From Adenophora triphylla var. japonica (Eukaryota > Streptophyta > Magnoliopsida > Asterales > Campanulaceae), in contig JAFEMH010003620.1 in assembly GCA_022495995.1 (NCBI GenBank), forward strand, positions 186,001 through 250,000: a stretch of DNA of 64,000 bases, in the 5' to 3' direction. The notes under the pieces are model-generated. The model saw only the letters and a list, made by a program, of their open reading frames with translations. It did no database searches and had not been told where the DNA came from. The position numbers were made by a program, and so were the translations under genes. Of the stretch, positions 1 through 11,108 are shown in pieces (within the stretch, counting starts at the first letter, position 1; every line of letters begins with the position of its first letter).

Positions 1-195
1 TGTCCGTTCCACTTTTTTGAAATTTCAATCAGTTTTTTAACGTTTTCAGTTAGTTTTTTTAGAATTTCCATCAGTTTTTTAACGTTTCCAGTTAGTTTTT
101 CAGAATTCCAGTTAGTTTTTTTAGAATTTCCAGATAGTTTTTTAACGTTTTTCAGTTAGTTTTTCAGAATTTCCAGTTAGTTTTCAAATAGTAAT
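1..195. repeat. Degenerate T-rich tandem repeat
   Basis: Short units alternate between forms of AATTTCCAGTTAGTTTTT and ATCAGTTTTTTAACGTTT, giving about eight imperfect copies of 20-25 bases. The array runs off the left edge. It lies downstream of the mobile-domain pseudogene and may be the far subterminal region of the same element, but the element end is not visible. Confidence 0.7.
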
Positions 196-379
196 CTTTA
201 TTAAAAAAAGACATATAGAGTACAAAATTTAACAGAAACTGTTAACCGACGGTTATAACCGTTTGGACACGTCTATATATATATTTGTCCATGGCAAGCT
301 TTCATGGAATAAAATTAACAATAATAAAAGAATAAGTATGAGGGAAAATTGACCACATCCCGGTCACGTAGGATACCCG
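196..379. other. No gene seen (AT-rich spacer)
   Basis: AT-rich sequence between the tandem repeat and the stop codon of the mobile-domain pseudogene. It contains a short inverted repeat around AACCGACGGTTATAACCG but no ORF that I can support. Confidence 0.4.
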
Positions 380-2574
380 TCAAGGATAATCAGACGGGGT
401 AAATTCGACACGAGGATTGCGAATCCTACTCCCTCTCCTCGGTACATGGCGACCACCTGATCTAGATTGTTGAGACGAGGATGAGGATGATCCAGATGGA
501 TTTTCTGAAAACTGCACCTGAGGCAAATGAAAACTAGGCCTAAATCCCGAAACCCCGAATGTCTATCCGGGAGTCTGAGTATAATTGCTAGAAGAAGGGA
601 AGGATCTCCCAGGCGGTTGCGTGAAATCAAATTGATTCATCAATTCTGTAAAAGAATTACCCGGTCCTGTCGGAGTGAAGCCAAACTGATGCATCTCATC
701 GTATTGATCCTCCATCTCTGGCTCATCCTCCAGCTGGTATCAGCCACGTCTACGAACCCGATTTTGCCTCTGTGGCTCCTCTTCAGCAGTATGATCAACC
801 GTTGGAGGGGGAGCTTGGGCTTCCAGTCGTTCCTGCTCCCTAATAGCTGTCAATGTGTTTCTGATATATTGACGGTTGTAATTGCGCAGTTCTTCCAAGG
901 ATGTGGCATTCTCGTTGTATATGTGCATTCCTTGAAGACTTTGAATCTGTTCAAAACAATTAACTAAATTAATTAATACGGAAAAAAATGGTTTTTTTTG
1001 TAAAAGCATTGTATGTAATATATAACTTACCACACCCTCAAAACTAGTTGCACGTGGCCTGAACCCTAGTCCCTCCACATGAGATGAATTCTGGAAGAAC
1101 GATCGAGTAATACTCCTATACCATCTCATATAGGGATGACGGTAACTCATATCCACTTCACCATACTCTCCATCAACGATATTAATCGCTCGTTCATTCC
1201 ACGTTTCTATGTACGGACCATGTTCTTGCATCCAGTTAACGGCTGACCGACCTCACCGACTAATCCGATGCAGGTCCAAACTAGTGTCGCAGTCATCAGG
1301 CATACCTTGAACCATCCCAAACTATCGCATTACGCGATCTGGAAAGTGCCATTCAACCCTCTCAAAGCAGATGAGGGGCACCTTCGCCCTCCATATAGCT
1401 TGCCCCTGAAGACAGTAATTCGGAGCTATCACACCATTGTATGGCTGCCACACAACTTGATCCTCGTTCATATATGACAATTGGTCTAGGTAGACTTGCA
1501 GGTTATGGGCAGTCACAGAAGTATACGATAATGGACCCTTCCACCTACATATTAAACAATTGACATAAAAAATAATGAGTAAAAAAGTGATAAAATACAA
1601 AACTGATCATTTACAAAATGAAGTAATTGAAATATACCTGCAACCCACTGGTAATGTCCCATTAAGTGTTATTTCTGTATGTCTCCTAGGTTGTGTACAC
1701 AACAACCTCTCACATGCCCAAAGCTATAAAAAAATTGTCATTACGTACAAAACAGATTAGGTCCACTAGCATAATGTAATCAAATATAATTGACATACCT
1801 GTACAATGGTCAAGAAACCACCACACCCTTTTGAATCATGCTGAGATGCTACACACATCTCTCTATACAAGAAGGCCAACGCTGCACTACCCCAACTGTA
1901 CTCACCAATATTATTTATTTCCCTAAGAAGTGAGAGGTACATCAACTTCACTAGGTTATCAGACGAGTCGGGCATAATGTATGACCCCAATAACAAAAAA
2001 TATAGGCTCGAGTATATGTCTCAATCATATACTCGGATGCATTATTGGAAAGCTGATCGAAAAGAGGGAAGTGATCTAGAACCCATCTCATAGACACCAT
2101 TCCATCTTTTTTGATGTCTGCGAGAGATATTGTAACCCCAAATAACTCCTCAACAATCTCAACCCATTCCCCCTTTCTCCTACTAGTTTCTGAACTAGTC
2201 ACAGCCAATCCGTCTACAGGAAGACCATACAACATACCAATATCCTCTAAGGTGATGGTCATCTCCCCTACAGGTAAGTGAAAAGTGTGGGTCTCTGGAC
2301 GCCATCTCTCAATCAAAGCCTCAATCAAGTGTCAATCATAATTTAAATGACCTAATAAATACACTCCATAAAATCCAGCATTTATAAGCTTATTTTCTAT
2401 CCTCCAATCAACTCTAGCTGGAAGCTCTATGCCACGCCTAGGTCTTAAATTGGTTAACTGTTGTTCATCCCAAATATAGTTAGATCTATGTGTCTCCTGA
2501 GAAGTCAATACATGTGGATCGATTGGCCCATGAACAATAAAGGGTTGTTGTTCATGTTGATTCATCTGAAACAC
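380..2574 (-). pseudogene. MAIN-like plant mobile domain (PMD) protein, pseudogene
   Basis: Minus-strand reading gives the whole plan of a MAIN/serine-threonine phosphatase 7 long-form-like PMD protein. The ATG is at 2574. The signature ALIERWRPETHTFHLPVGEM lies near 2280-2330, then LYREMCVAS near 1850. After an intron (donor about 1798, acceptor about 1725) comes LWACERL, and after a second intron (about 1637 to 1548) WKGPLSYTSVTAHNLQVY. Then follow WYRSITRSFFQN, a third intron (about 1031 to 945), and a Q/R/S-rich tail ending in DYP and a stop at 380-382. It is broken by five in-frame stops (near 2330, 1322, 1254, 740 and 553) and one lost T in a T-run near 2000. All five stops fit C-to-T or G-to-A changes (TGG, CGA or CAG codons). 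PMD proteins are both host genes (MAIN, needed for meristem maintenance) and passengers of MULEs and retrotransposons. The MULE-like terminus at 3571 favours the second. Confidence 0.85.
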
Positions 2575-2984
2575 ATAAATTAAATAGTAATTAAATTTAA
2601 ATGGAACTTAAAGTTTTGCTATATTTAACCTCAAATTTTAAATTTAACACTTAAAAATTAATAATTAAGTAGAAAAATTGCAACAAGTTTGTCAAACTAA
2701 TTTTAAAAAGCACTTGATTTTAACTTAAGAAAATCCTAACTAGGCTAAAATTGAATTACAATTGTTTAATTCTTTGATGATTACAATTAGGTACATAAGT
2801 CATAATAGTTTTAATAACAAATTATATAAAAATGCACAAATAAACTCTTGGGAAAATTTATATGGCTAAAATTAAGAACTCAAAACAAATAAAAAAAAGA
2901 AATAAAACTAACCTTTCAAACTCTTTCTCTCAAAAACTTTCATCTTCTTCTTCAACAAATTTCCCCTTCAAACTTTTTCTCTTT
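2575..2984. other. 5' flank of the PMD pseudogene; no gene seen
   Basis: AT-rich sequence that would be the leader and promoter of the PMD pseudogene. I see no convincing ORF or promoter motif in it. Confidence 0.35.
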
Positions 2985-3056
2985 CTCTTTCTCCTTCTCC
3001 TTCTCCTTCTCCTTCTCCTTCTCCTTCTTTCTTTCTCTTTCTTTCTTTCTCTCAGG
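2985..3056. repeat. CTTCTC/CTTT microsatellite
   Basis: Runs of CTTCTC then CTTTCTTT. Low-complexity ORFs appear on both strands here (leucine-rich one way, arginine-rich the other) and are artefacts of the repeat. Confidence 0.9.
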
Positions 3057-3127
3057 CACTCAAACTCTCTTCCTCTCCTTGAATCTGAAAAAAAGGAACA
3101 ACTTTTTCTCTCTCTCTTCAATATTTG

Positions 3128-3480
3128 AATCCGGAAATGGCATTACCGGATTTCAATTTAAATAAATCCGGAATTTGCATTTCCGGATTTGAAATACGCC
3201 TTTGGGCGCGATCGCCCCCACTTATGGCGCGATCGCTCTCTATTTTTTCCAGAAAATATTAATTTGCTAAAAAATCAGTTTTGTAAAAAAAAAAAGGAAT
3301 CCGGAATTGGTAACGCCGGATTACATTAGGAGCGATCGCTCCCTACTATAGGCGCGATCGCTCTCTATTTACAGAAATATTATTTTGTTAAATTCAGTTT
3401 TGAAAAAAAAAAAAAAGCAATTCCGAAATTGGTAATTTCGGATTACATTATTCTGGAATTACCAATTCCGGAATTGGTAG
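3128..3480. repeat. Subterminal block of palindromes (CCGGA and GCGATCGC types)
   Basis: Two kinds of palindrome alternate. One kind pairs TCCGG with CCGGA around an AT core, including the perfect 20-base palindrome TACCAATTCCGGAATTGGTA at 3460-3479. The other has GCGATCGC at its centre, four times, including the perfect 14-base GGAGCGATCGCTCC at 3329-3342. The block sits just inside a MULE-like terminus, in the same place as the other palindrome array at 9567-9751. Confidence 0.75.
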
Positions 3481-3571
3481 TCAAAATGCTATTTTGGTAC
3501 TTTGGTTTTTTACAATGACGTTATTTTGGTAAATAAATTTTTAAAAAGCAATATTTTGGAAAAAAAAAATC
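3481..3571. mobile_element. MULE-like terminal sequence of the PMD element
   Basis: The sequence ends TTTTGGAAAAAAAAAATC after ATTTTGGTAAATAAATTTTT. The MULE end at 9765-9843 (ATTATTTGGG then A-run then ATC), the end at 12725 and the right end of the foldback element at 57176 show the same order of motifs. I infer that the PMD pseudogene is cargo of a related MULE whose other end lies left of the window. Confidence 0.5.
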
Positions 3572-4126
3572 GTATTTTGGACATGGGCCTAAATTGGCCT
3601 TCAAAAAATCCTCCATCAGAAAATATTTAGCATTGATAACATGATAATTTTTTGTCTCTGTATTAGCTATAAACCGTCAATTGAGCTTTTCAACCAATGC
3701 TAGATTGAACATTAGAAGATTACGGAAATTCAATCCACCCAAACGGTGATGAAACAAATTAAAATTCAAGTGCTTCAATTTCAAAATTCAAATTGTGATG
3801 AAAATAAATAAAATCGACTGAATTTGAAAATCAAATCAAACGAAAATGATTGAGGTTTTGAAATCAAAGGAAAACACACACACAAATTCACACACAAATA
3901 CACAAATTCACACAAACTCACAACTTTTATCACCTTATTTAAGTTCCCAATAAATTGAAATTACCAAACATTAAGGCTAAAACATGCATTCCTAATATTT
4001 TAATTCCCCCAACTGTTTTTTTTCCTTTTGTGCGTTTAATTGTTTTTTTTAAATAAAAAAAACAACTCTCACTATTTTCCTTTCACTAATTTCCTCTCTC
4101 CAATTATCTCATCTCCTTTTACACCA
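3572..4126. other. Gene-free stretch
   Basis: AT-rich sequence with a CACACACAAATTCA simple repeat near 3877-3925 and several poly-T runs. I see no gene or clear element. Confidence 0.4.
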
Positions 4127-4131
4127 CCTCA

Positions 4132-4881
4132 TGTGATCGTAAAAAATGGGTATTGGGCCCAGCCTATTATTGTGAGGCCAAATTCGGCAATTATGGATCA
4201 AGACTTGTGATAATGGGCCCAAGGGTAGCTAAAGGTAACAGGCGACTTCATCTGAGTATTGGCGAGAACCCTCCGGTGGGAATTCCATTAAAGTCCGTCA
4301 CTGTATGGAAACGATAAGTTCAAAGGCCAGAATCTCGCCATTTATGTGGCTATCCATGACCAATAAGGGTTGTCGCCATAGGCGACATCAAAGGTCAGTA
4401 ACTACAGTGCAGAAGTCGTTAATGTCGTTATTATTGGGGCCCACTTTGTTTGTCAAATGATGAAAAGTATGTCAGAGATAAAGTTGACGGCGCCACTTGT
4501 TGATTGGGACATTTTGCCCACCTTATGGATGATCGACACGTGTCCTTGGCATGTGACTTGCACATGATGTTGTGGGAGTATATAAGCTACCTCAAAAAAA
4601 GACATTTGTAAGTTCTCTTTAAGCTCATTTCTGCAGATTTCTCTCTGATTTCATGTTTATGATTCCTTGTTTGACTTGAAAGTATACTTACTCTCACACC
4701 GGAGGGGCAACGCCGGAGACTCCCCCGGCCTAGTTCACGTTGGTTTATGTGTGCAGGAGACAAACGAAAAGCAGCCGGAGTATCCCCTATTTTCAGTTAT
4801 GTACAACCATTTTGGCTTGGTAGCATCACCACCACATCTCTTTCTCTCTACATTTCGTGCCCAAATATCCAAATATGCTCA
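4132..4881 (+). mobile_element. Candidate solo LTR
   Basis: A 750-base segment starts TGTGATCGTAAAAA and ends ATGCTCA. It is flanked by the 5-base direct repeat CCTCA at 4127-4131 and 4882-4886. A TATA box (TATATAAG, 4579-4586) on the plus strand, followed by a C/G-rich stretch near 4700-4730, fits a U3-R layout. No second LTR or coding region is present. The right boundary is uncertain because a 5-base match can arise by chance. Confidence 0.45.
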
Positions 4882-4922
4882 CCTCACCTTATTTATTTTG
4901 CTCATCGTCAGTTTTTATCTTA

Positions 4923-5019
4923 TACTCCCTCCGTTCGTTTTAAAGTTATTACTTTCTTTTTATTCTGTCTCATTTTAAGGTTTTTAATTGTTTTATTACC
5001 TAAAATGGACAATGAAACC
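4923..5019. mobile_element. Stowaway-like MITE stub
   Basis: TA followed by CTCCCTCCGTTCGTTTTAAA, the usual left end of this MITE type. No right end follows, because the LTR at 5020 begins directly after it. Confidence 0.5.
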
Positions 5020-5665
5020 TGATGTCGCAAGAAACGTGTTGATCAGCCTCCGTCCAGCAATCAGGACTGATTTCCTAGCTTTTGACCTGAAACAAATAAC
5101 CCACGACTAGTCGGGATGGTCTCCGGCTTAGACCCTCGGGTGTGAGAGTAAGTATGGTGTTTATGAGCTTATAAATTATAATGAACAAGAGACATTCAGA
5201 ATAACAAATAGCAATTACCCCTAAACCGTTGTTGTTGTGAGGTATTTATAGGCTTTGATAAGAGATATAATTGTAGTAGGATTTCGCCAGATTTCGTGAA
5301 TCATGGAGAGAAAATAGGCATAACGTGTTCCGTGAAAATAGGAGTCAGTTATGGAAAGAGTTGTAGGTGTGTTATGACTCTGTAGGTCGACGTACGCCTT
5401 GTAGGTCGAGGTCGCATGTATGGGTCTAGGTCGACCTGACTGATTGATATAGCCGAATGATACCCGTATAAGATATGGATCGTATGTCGGACAAAGCTAG
5501 GTCGGGACCGAGGAAGGTCGGACAATGAGCTAGGTCGACTGGTCTTTGCGCTGGGTCGTGAGCCTTATAATGATTGGGCCAGCCTGATTGATGACTCTAC
5601 TGTGATATCGCCTGAATAATTGGGCTTTGTATGTTGGGCCTAGCCTGTCACTTTTATTCCGTTCA
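5020..5665 (-). mobile_element. LTR of a truncated Gypsy element (same family as 26178-55745)
   Basis: It begins TGATGTCGCAAG and ends CCGTTCA, and matches the LTRs at 26178 and 55085 along its length, including GGTCTCCGGCTTAGACCCTC. On the minus strand it has the TATA box CTATAAATA (5243-5251). It is followed by GTGGCCCCCAACTTTCT, the complement of the family's polypurine tract, so this is the 3' LTR of a minus-strand element. No partner LTR is present. Confidence 0.85.
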
Positions 5666-5954
5666 GTGGCCCCCAACTTTCTAAGTTGACTTTGTCAACC
5701 AGGAAGTTATAAGAATTTTGATGAAGACTTAGGTAGGTCGCAGCTAGATGCTCGAATTGCTAGATGGTCGACCATGATGACGTGGCTCAATCTCGACCAT
5801 TAACTGTTTTAATGGCCAGATCTGTTGAAGCGTCGTAATTCTGTAATGATTGCTCCGTTTGACGATTGGACAACCGCATTGGAAACCGTCTATGACATTA
5901 ATTGGGAGTGAATCGTTTGAAACCCCAAACCTCTCCAATTCAAATTAGGAAAGG

Positions 5955-5961
5955 TATAAAA
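5955..5961 (+). promoter_or_regulatory. TATA box of the antisense ORF
   Basis: TATAAAA lies about 205 bases before the former start of the antisense ORF, at the position equivalent to TATAAATA at 27126-27133 in the other copy. Confidence 0.45.
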
Positions 5962-6164
5962 GAAAAATCCTTTTCCTTTTCAAACTTTTACAACTCTCAG
6001 ATCTTGAATATACCCAGCAAGAACAGCAACAAAACAACCGAAATCTCCAGCGTAATCAAGCTTTTGATTTACCATCAAAAACCCGTCTTCTTCGAATTAA
6101 ACAAGGTACACCTCTACTCCTTCGTGTTTTAGGTTTAATTTCCGAGTTCCCTTTCAATTCTGTC

Positions 6165-7592
6165 GTGGCTAGGACCTTCAGTTGCTAACCAGGGGTTTGG
6201 TATGGGTATTGTACCATCAACCGTAGGGTATACAAGCATATATGTGGGGTATGGAAGGAGATGACCAGGAAGGAGTGTGTTTCCATCTTGACCAGGTGGG
6301 GTTTAGGTTTTAGCGAATTAGACCTTCCTGTAGGAGAAAACCTGGGTGATTTGGAGGTAGACGACCAAAGAGTTGTTTGCTTTCATCTCTTCCATGAGCT
6401 GCTGGACCACTTAGTCTTGTTCTACATTAGGGGGCCTAATAAACCGTCATTCCTTAGAAATAGACAAGGATTTTCAAGGGAATCTAGGTCGCCCTTAGGT
6501 AGGTCACTTGAGTCTGTGATTAGGACTGATTCCCCTGTTTCTTCTTCTGTAGATATGTTGACCCAGGCTTCAGCGAGCTTTTCCTCCGGCAGAATTGTGG
6601 ATGCATTTTGCTCGACGGTCATTCCAGGTCGGAACGAAAGAGGGTATGTGGCCCCTAAACCAGTTGTGGGTAAGAAGAGTCCTGAGTCGAGAATAGAGAT
6701 TCTTTATAGCTTCTTTGAGATAAACAAGGAAGAATTCCGTCTTACTCATTTCACGGACAAGCAGAGGAAAGCTCAAGAGTGGGCGCATTGGGCCCTAAAC
6801 CCCTCTAGAGTAGCTTTTTACTATGGCCAGTTTGAGGCCGGGCTAAGACTCCCACTAGACCCCTTCATCTGCGAGTTCTTGGAGTGTATGGATGTTGTCC
6901 CCATGCAGCTAGGAGCCAACACTGTAAGGGTCCTTATCTGCTTTGCCATGGTATGCAGATTCGTTGGGTACGAGCCTTGTTTGACTGTATTTAGGCAATT
7001 CTTCAAGGTTGTTCTGGACAAGATAACCCTAGGGATTAGTACCCCAACTAAGGCCAAGACCCCCAAGTTGTTTATAAACCTGCCCGAGAAAGTAGTGGGG
7101 TGGAACACCCATATGATCTTGGTCGAGAGTCGATCTGGATGGGAATTTCCACTACCCAGTGTTGAGTCCCAAATAATGGAGGAGGAGTACTGGGTTCCTG
7201 ATTGGAGCAAAGAGCTGACTCGTAGGTTGACTTTGATAGCTGGTAGGGGACCCATCAGCTAGGACCAATTGGGGTCGAACAAGAACAATTTCATCCATGC
7301 TGGCATGTTGCTGGGTGGAAATGGGGATGTAGCCCCTCTAGCCCTGATAGTTAGGGGATTGAGGTACCCAGATTGGGTAATCCACGAACGAGAGATATTT
7401 GAGGCTCAGTGCCATTTTTGTAAGAATGAGGCCGGCCACTATAGGACCCAAAGAGAGAATCTTGGTGATAAAGTGTTTTCCTGCTTCTTGCTTTTTGCTC
7501 GTAACTTTTTACTCGTCAATATTTGGCTCGCATATCTCTTACTGATTTTTTGCCCTTTGTCTGTGCAGTTCTCACAGCCGATCAAGCAGCTA
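6165..7592 (+). pseudogene. Antisense ORF of a Tat-like Gypsy element, 5' fragment
   Basis: It is homologous to the ORF at 27328 (shared SILTRWGL, LPVGENLG, RNERGYVAP, FYGQFEAGLRLPLDPF, PKLFINLP, PISW). The family resembles the Pfam group called putative gypsy-type transposon. Such ORFs sit between integrase and the 3' LTR in the Tat lineage, in reverse orientation to pol. The start codon is lost (GTG at 6165 where the other copy has ATG), and a tryptophan codon has become TAG at 7260. An intron runs from GT about 7467 to CAG 7568. Homology stops near 7592, where MULE sequence begins. Its function is unknown. Confidence 0.75.
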
Positions 7593-9280
7593 ATATCGAT
7601 GATGCACATTTGGCCACCACGTATCTTCCGCTATAGTTTTAAGAATGTCGTGATGACGGTCAGATATCAAGCACACTTCACGACTCTTCATAATATGTCT
7701 GCAAAGAAGATATAATAACCAATGCCAGTTCGTCCGGTCCTCTTTTTCAACAACAGCAAATGCATGAGGAAGTATACTGTCTTGGGCTTCTACACCCATG
7801 GCAATCAGTATTACCCCTTTATATTTGCCATGAAGTAATGTTCCATCAACAGATGACAGGCCGACAATGAGAAAAAGCTTCAATGCAAGGCCCAAATGCC
7901 CAAAACACCCATTGAAACATGTGTAATTCACCGACAGGAGGAGGAGGATGAGTATACTCAACAATTGTTCTGGGGTTATATTTTTGGATGGCTGCTAGTA
8001 CGCGAGGTAACCTTATATAAGATTTCTCCCAATCTCCAAAAACATCTGCAATGCCCTTCTGCTTTCCAAACCATGCCTTCTTATACGTAATTTTTCCTTT
8101 TCAAACGTACCACTGATGTGTGCAATAATAACTCCAACCTTGACATCTGAATCGACCTTTATAAGACTAACTACTTGCCGACCAATAAACTTCGCATCTA
8201 GGTTGGGGTGATCTCGACTTTCTCCAGAATATAAGTAACAATGAGGAGCCTTATACTTGGCCACTTCCAAATAGCCAAACTTCCTCTTACTCACACGAAC
8301 ATAGAAATTGCATGGAAAATTTTTCAATAGACATTCAATTACCCATGTGTGAGTTGTGCTCTTTCTTACCCTGAACCGGCGATTGGTGCAAATATGATAC
8401 CTTTTCATATCAAATTGCGCATCGTTCTTGCTAGAAAAGCGTACCCCTTTAGCAATTTCATGATTATTCGGATCCCAAACTGGAAAACTAGGTTCATTAT
8501 GATAATCAATGAAGCCTTCTTCTTGCGATCAGAACAACCAATATCACTGTAAAAAAGATAATCTTCTCTATCGTACCTTCGATTTTCCGGCGCTTCATAA
8601 TGAACCAAATGTGTTTTCACGTCATCATCAATCGGCCCATTATCACCCTCTCCCAAATCGACATCAGAATCACTACTACCCTCATTATATTCATCATCAT
8701 CGTTTAGCATTGCATCTATATCAGTGTCTTCTTCTTCTTCTTCATAATCTACATCATCTTCAGAATTATCGTCATTAACAGGATCATTTTGGCATGCCCC
8801 ATCAGCATAATTTGGTGTTTGGGTTGATACAAGTGTTTGGGTACTTGGACCAACCCCTGCATCACGGTTACCACTTGGTGAATACCCATAAATGGTCTCT
8901 GTGTGCAGAGTTTCAAACTCTGGGTTTGATCAATTTTCAATCAATTTTACAACCACATACAACTGCAAATTACCCATCCCCCCAAATTTAGCTAAATGAT
9001 CGAACATTATATCCATGCACGCATCATCTTTAATACGGAAAGGAAAGTACTCACCAATTCCGCTATCAAAAGTATGAGGACGTCTATAAATGACTTCCAA
9101 ATCATATTGCGACCGATCTAAGCCCGCCTTTTTATATAATTCATCAATCAACTCATTGTATCTCCATCGGCAATTAGCCCTAATTGCACATTTTGGCCCT
9201 TTTTTAAAATGAGGACCATCAAATGGTTGTTCATCATCACCTCCCCAATAACACATGAAAATGATTGGACTCCCGTTCAT
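7593..9280 (-). pseudogene. MuDR-type MULE transposase, 3'-truncated pseudogene
   Basis: Minus-strand frames give an N-terminal MuDR region (MNGSPIIFMCYWGG at 9280), an acidic linker, the zinc-binding/DNA-binding part (RFRVRKSTTHTWVIECLLKN near 8300), then the MULE catalytic domain with VDGTLLHGKYKGVILIAMG (first Asp) and VCLISDRH (second Asp). It stops at HHRY near 7595, before the third catalytic residue and the zinc-knuckle/SWIM end. At least one premature stop (about 8930) and several frame changes (near 8405, 8013 and 7964) break it. Such transposases cut and join the inverted ends of the element in the nucleus. The break at 7593 is an abrupt join to Gypsy sequence. Confidence 0.88.
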
Positions 9281-9566
9281 CTTTAACCCTACATTACGAA
9301 ATCAAAGTGTTAAAACATATATAACAAAACCCTAACATTTATATCTATAATATACTACAACACAGCTAAAAATTTAAATTTTATATCTAAACACAAGTGA
9401 AAACAATGATTAAGATGATGTTAATTTACCTTGATTCTTGATCTTCAACGATTCTGACGAAATTAAATGATGTGAAGAAGATTTGGTTTTTTTTTTCGAG
9501 AGTGAGAATGAGAGAATATGAAAATGAGAATGAATCTGGAGGTGGCTTCTGTAAAAATGTCATTTA

Positions 9567-9751
9567 AACTCGCTACACGGTGTAGCGAGTTCACTGTGAC
9601 CGGTCAAACTCGCTACACGGTGTAGCGAGTTCTTCTTTAGTTAATTACACCGGTTAATTCAAACGCCAAACCCTAATTTAACTAAACTCGCTACACCGTG
9701 TAGCGAGTTTCAACGGTAACATATTGAACTCGCTACACCGTGTAGCGAGTT
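9567..9751. repeat. Array of four 25-base palindromes at the MULE end
   Basis: Copies start at 9567, 9607, 9685 and 9727. Each has arms AACTCGCTACAC and GTGTAGCGAGTT around one central base. The centre is G in the first two and C in the last two, so the array as a whole is also mirror-like. The same array is at 12451-12635, and shorter versions are at 55919-55986 and 57015-57090. Confidence 0.95.
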
Positions 9752-9843
9752 CCAAAAAGTGAGACATTTTGAGAAATAGTTTGAAATGTGAGTTATTTTG
9801 GTATATATTTTTAAAATGGAATTATTTGGGAAAAAAAAAAATC

Positions 9844-10328
9844 CCTTTTTGCTCCCAAAATAAATGTCATAAATATTCATAGTTATGTCTACCAACTACT
9901 CTTTTGGTAAATTTTATTGGTATGCATATCCTAACAATGTTTATTATCATTAATCATTTTCAAATCCCATATTTTAATGTCCAATATATATATATACATA
10001 TATATCACCTTAAATACTGATCCTGACACAAGCATGTATAATCTGATCTCCATGAAAACTGGATTTTTCTTTAGGAAGTTTTCTTTCTTGCAGGAGCTTG
10101 TCAGTTGGATGAATTCCATCTAACACTTTCTATTAGTATGCATAAAAATTTCTCTTTAGACCTTATTATGTCTTTGAATTCGATCTAATGAAAATGAACT
10201 GCACTTTTTCTTTATGGTAGGCACGAGAATGAAAATGAACTGCAGTAGGGGATACGACGCATATGGGAGGCAACGAGAAAACGAATACTTAGAGCACACA
10301 TGATTGTGTGCATATTATTATCATTAAC
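9844..10328. other. Intergenic region 3' of the 2S albumin
   Basis: AT-rich, with a TATATATA run near 9985. I see no gene. Confidence 0.4.
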
Positions 10329-10334
10329 TTTATT
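10329..10334 (-). terminator. Poly(A) signal of the 2S albumin gene
   Basis: AATAAA on the minus strand, 66 bases beyond the stop codon. Confidence 0.5.
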
Positions 10335-10399
10335 GCCAAACAAAAAGACCCCTTTATGGTCAGCCTTTTCTTTTACATATATAGATATACTGCATTTAT

Positions 10400-10867
10400 T
10401 TAGAACCAGATGGCTCGGATTTGGCATTGTTGTGGCTGCCTCATGTTGCATCTCTGTGGCAAGCTCTGAGCCTTTTGCACCACTTGCTGCATCCTCTCTC
10501 CTTCCCACTGTCCTTCTTGTCCGTGCTGCTGTTTCCTCACCACCTCCCTTATGGCCTCGCATCTGCACTGCTCGTCAATGTTCTTCAGCTCCTGACAGCA
10601 CTGACGGAGTTGTGAAGACATTTGTTGCTCCGGGTTCTCCTCCAGATTCAACTCATATGGGCCGCTGCCGCCTCTCTGGGACAAGTACATTGAGCACTGG
10701 CGAAGCTGCTGCTGCTGCTTCTGCACCTGCTCGGAGCATCTCTGTTGGGGGCGGCCATGGGGGTTGTCTTCCTCAACCACGGTGGTTGTGATGGTGGTGT
10801 AGGTGGAAGCTTCTGCTATGGCTAAGATAGCCAAGAAAAGTGATGCTACGACTGCAAGCTTTGCCAT
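10400..10867 (-). CDS. 2S albumin seed storage protein
   Basis: Single exon, 155 residues, intact. Residues 1-21 (MAKLAVVASLFLAILAIAEA) form a signal peptide for entry to the secretory pathway. A short propeptide follows, then small and large subunits. The eight cysteines at 44, 58, 90-91, 101/103, 140 and 148 form the C..C..CC..CxC..C..C pattern of the prolamin superfamily, which holds the two chains together by disulfides in protein storage vacuoles. Gln-rich stretches (KQQQQLRQC, RKQQHGQEGQ) suit a nitrogen store. RCEAIR and RCNM resemble sesame-type 2S albumins, which are known food allergens. The frame stays open for 60 codons upstream, but MAKL is the proper start because the signal peptide begins there and a TATA box lies 74 bases further up. 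Confidence 0.95.
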   Translation of the reverse strand: MAKLAVVASLFLAILAIAEASTYTTITTTVVEEDNPHGRPQQRCSEQVQKQQQQLRQCSMYLSQRGGSGPYELNLEENPEQQMSSQLRQCCQELKNIDEQCRCEAIREVVRKQQHGQEGQWEGERMQQVVQKAQSLPQRCNMRQPQQCQIRAIWF

Positions 10868-10940
10868 TCTGTTCTGGGTGATTTTTTCACTGTTGAAATC
10901 AAGAAGTTGATGGGTGGTTTCAGAGTGATGGTGGGAGGGG

Positions 10941-11108
10941 TATTTATGAAAAGATTTTGAGTTTGCATGTCGAGAACGTGGAGGCGGTTGGATTTGGAAG
11001 GGATTGAGGTGTCTCCGTTGCTGTTTACACGTTGATTTTACATGCAAATGCTTCCAGGAGAGCTTTGCCTCTTCTGGAAAACCTGTGAGATTTCAGTCTT
11101 TACATGCA
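10941..11108 (-). promoter_or_regulatory. Seed-type promoter of the 2S albumin
   Basis: On the minus strand CATAAATA (10941-10948) is a TATA box 74-81 bases before the ATG. RY cores (CATGCA or its complement TGCATG) occur at 10964-10969, 11041-11046 and 11103-11108. RY elements bind B3 factors such as FUS3 and ABI3 in seed-storage genes, so seed-specific expression is expected by analogy. Confidence 0.65.

Larger units (their letters stand above)
7593..9843 (-). mobile_element. Truncated autonomous MULE
   Basis: It keeps the transposase 5' half, the 5' leader (9281-9560), a palindrome array (9567-9751) and the terminal sequence ending ATC at 9843. The opposite terminus is missing. There is no obvious target duplication, as expected with one end lost. 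Confidence 0.75.

Noticed and set aside
2862..3128. Leu/Ser-rich and Arg/Lys-rich ORFs on both strands
   Set aside because: Artefacts of the CTT/CTTCTC microsatellite.
3200..3360. GCGATCGC repeats like the HIP1 motif of cyanobacteria
   Set aside because: They lie inside an AT-rich plant element next to a PMD gene. No bacterial gene is nearby, so contamination is not supported.
9567..9751. Regularly spaced palindromic repeats resembling a CRISPR array
   Set aside because: The genome is a plant, spacers are 15-53 bases and unequal, and the repeats sit at MULE ends in several places.
10300..10791. 163-codon ORF on the plus strand
   Set aside because: It lies opposite the 2S albumin gene, and its composition is explained by the complement of that Gln/Arg-rich coding sequence.
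10868..11047. 60-codon N-terminal extension of the 2S albumin frame
   Set aside because: It would bury the signal peptide and cover the TATA box and an RY element. The extension has no family similarity.
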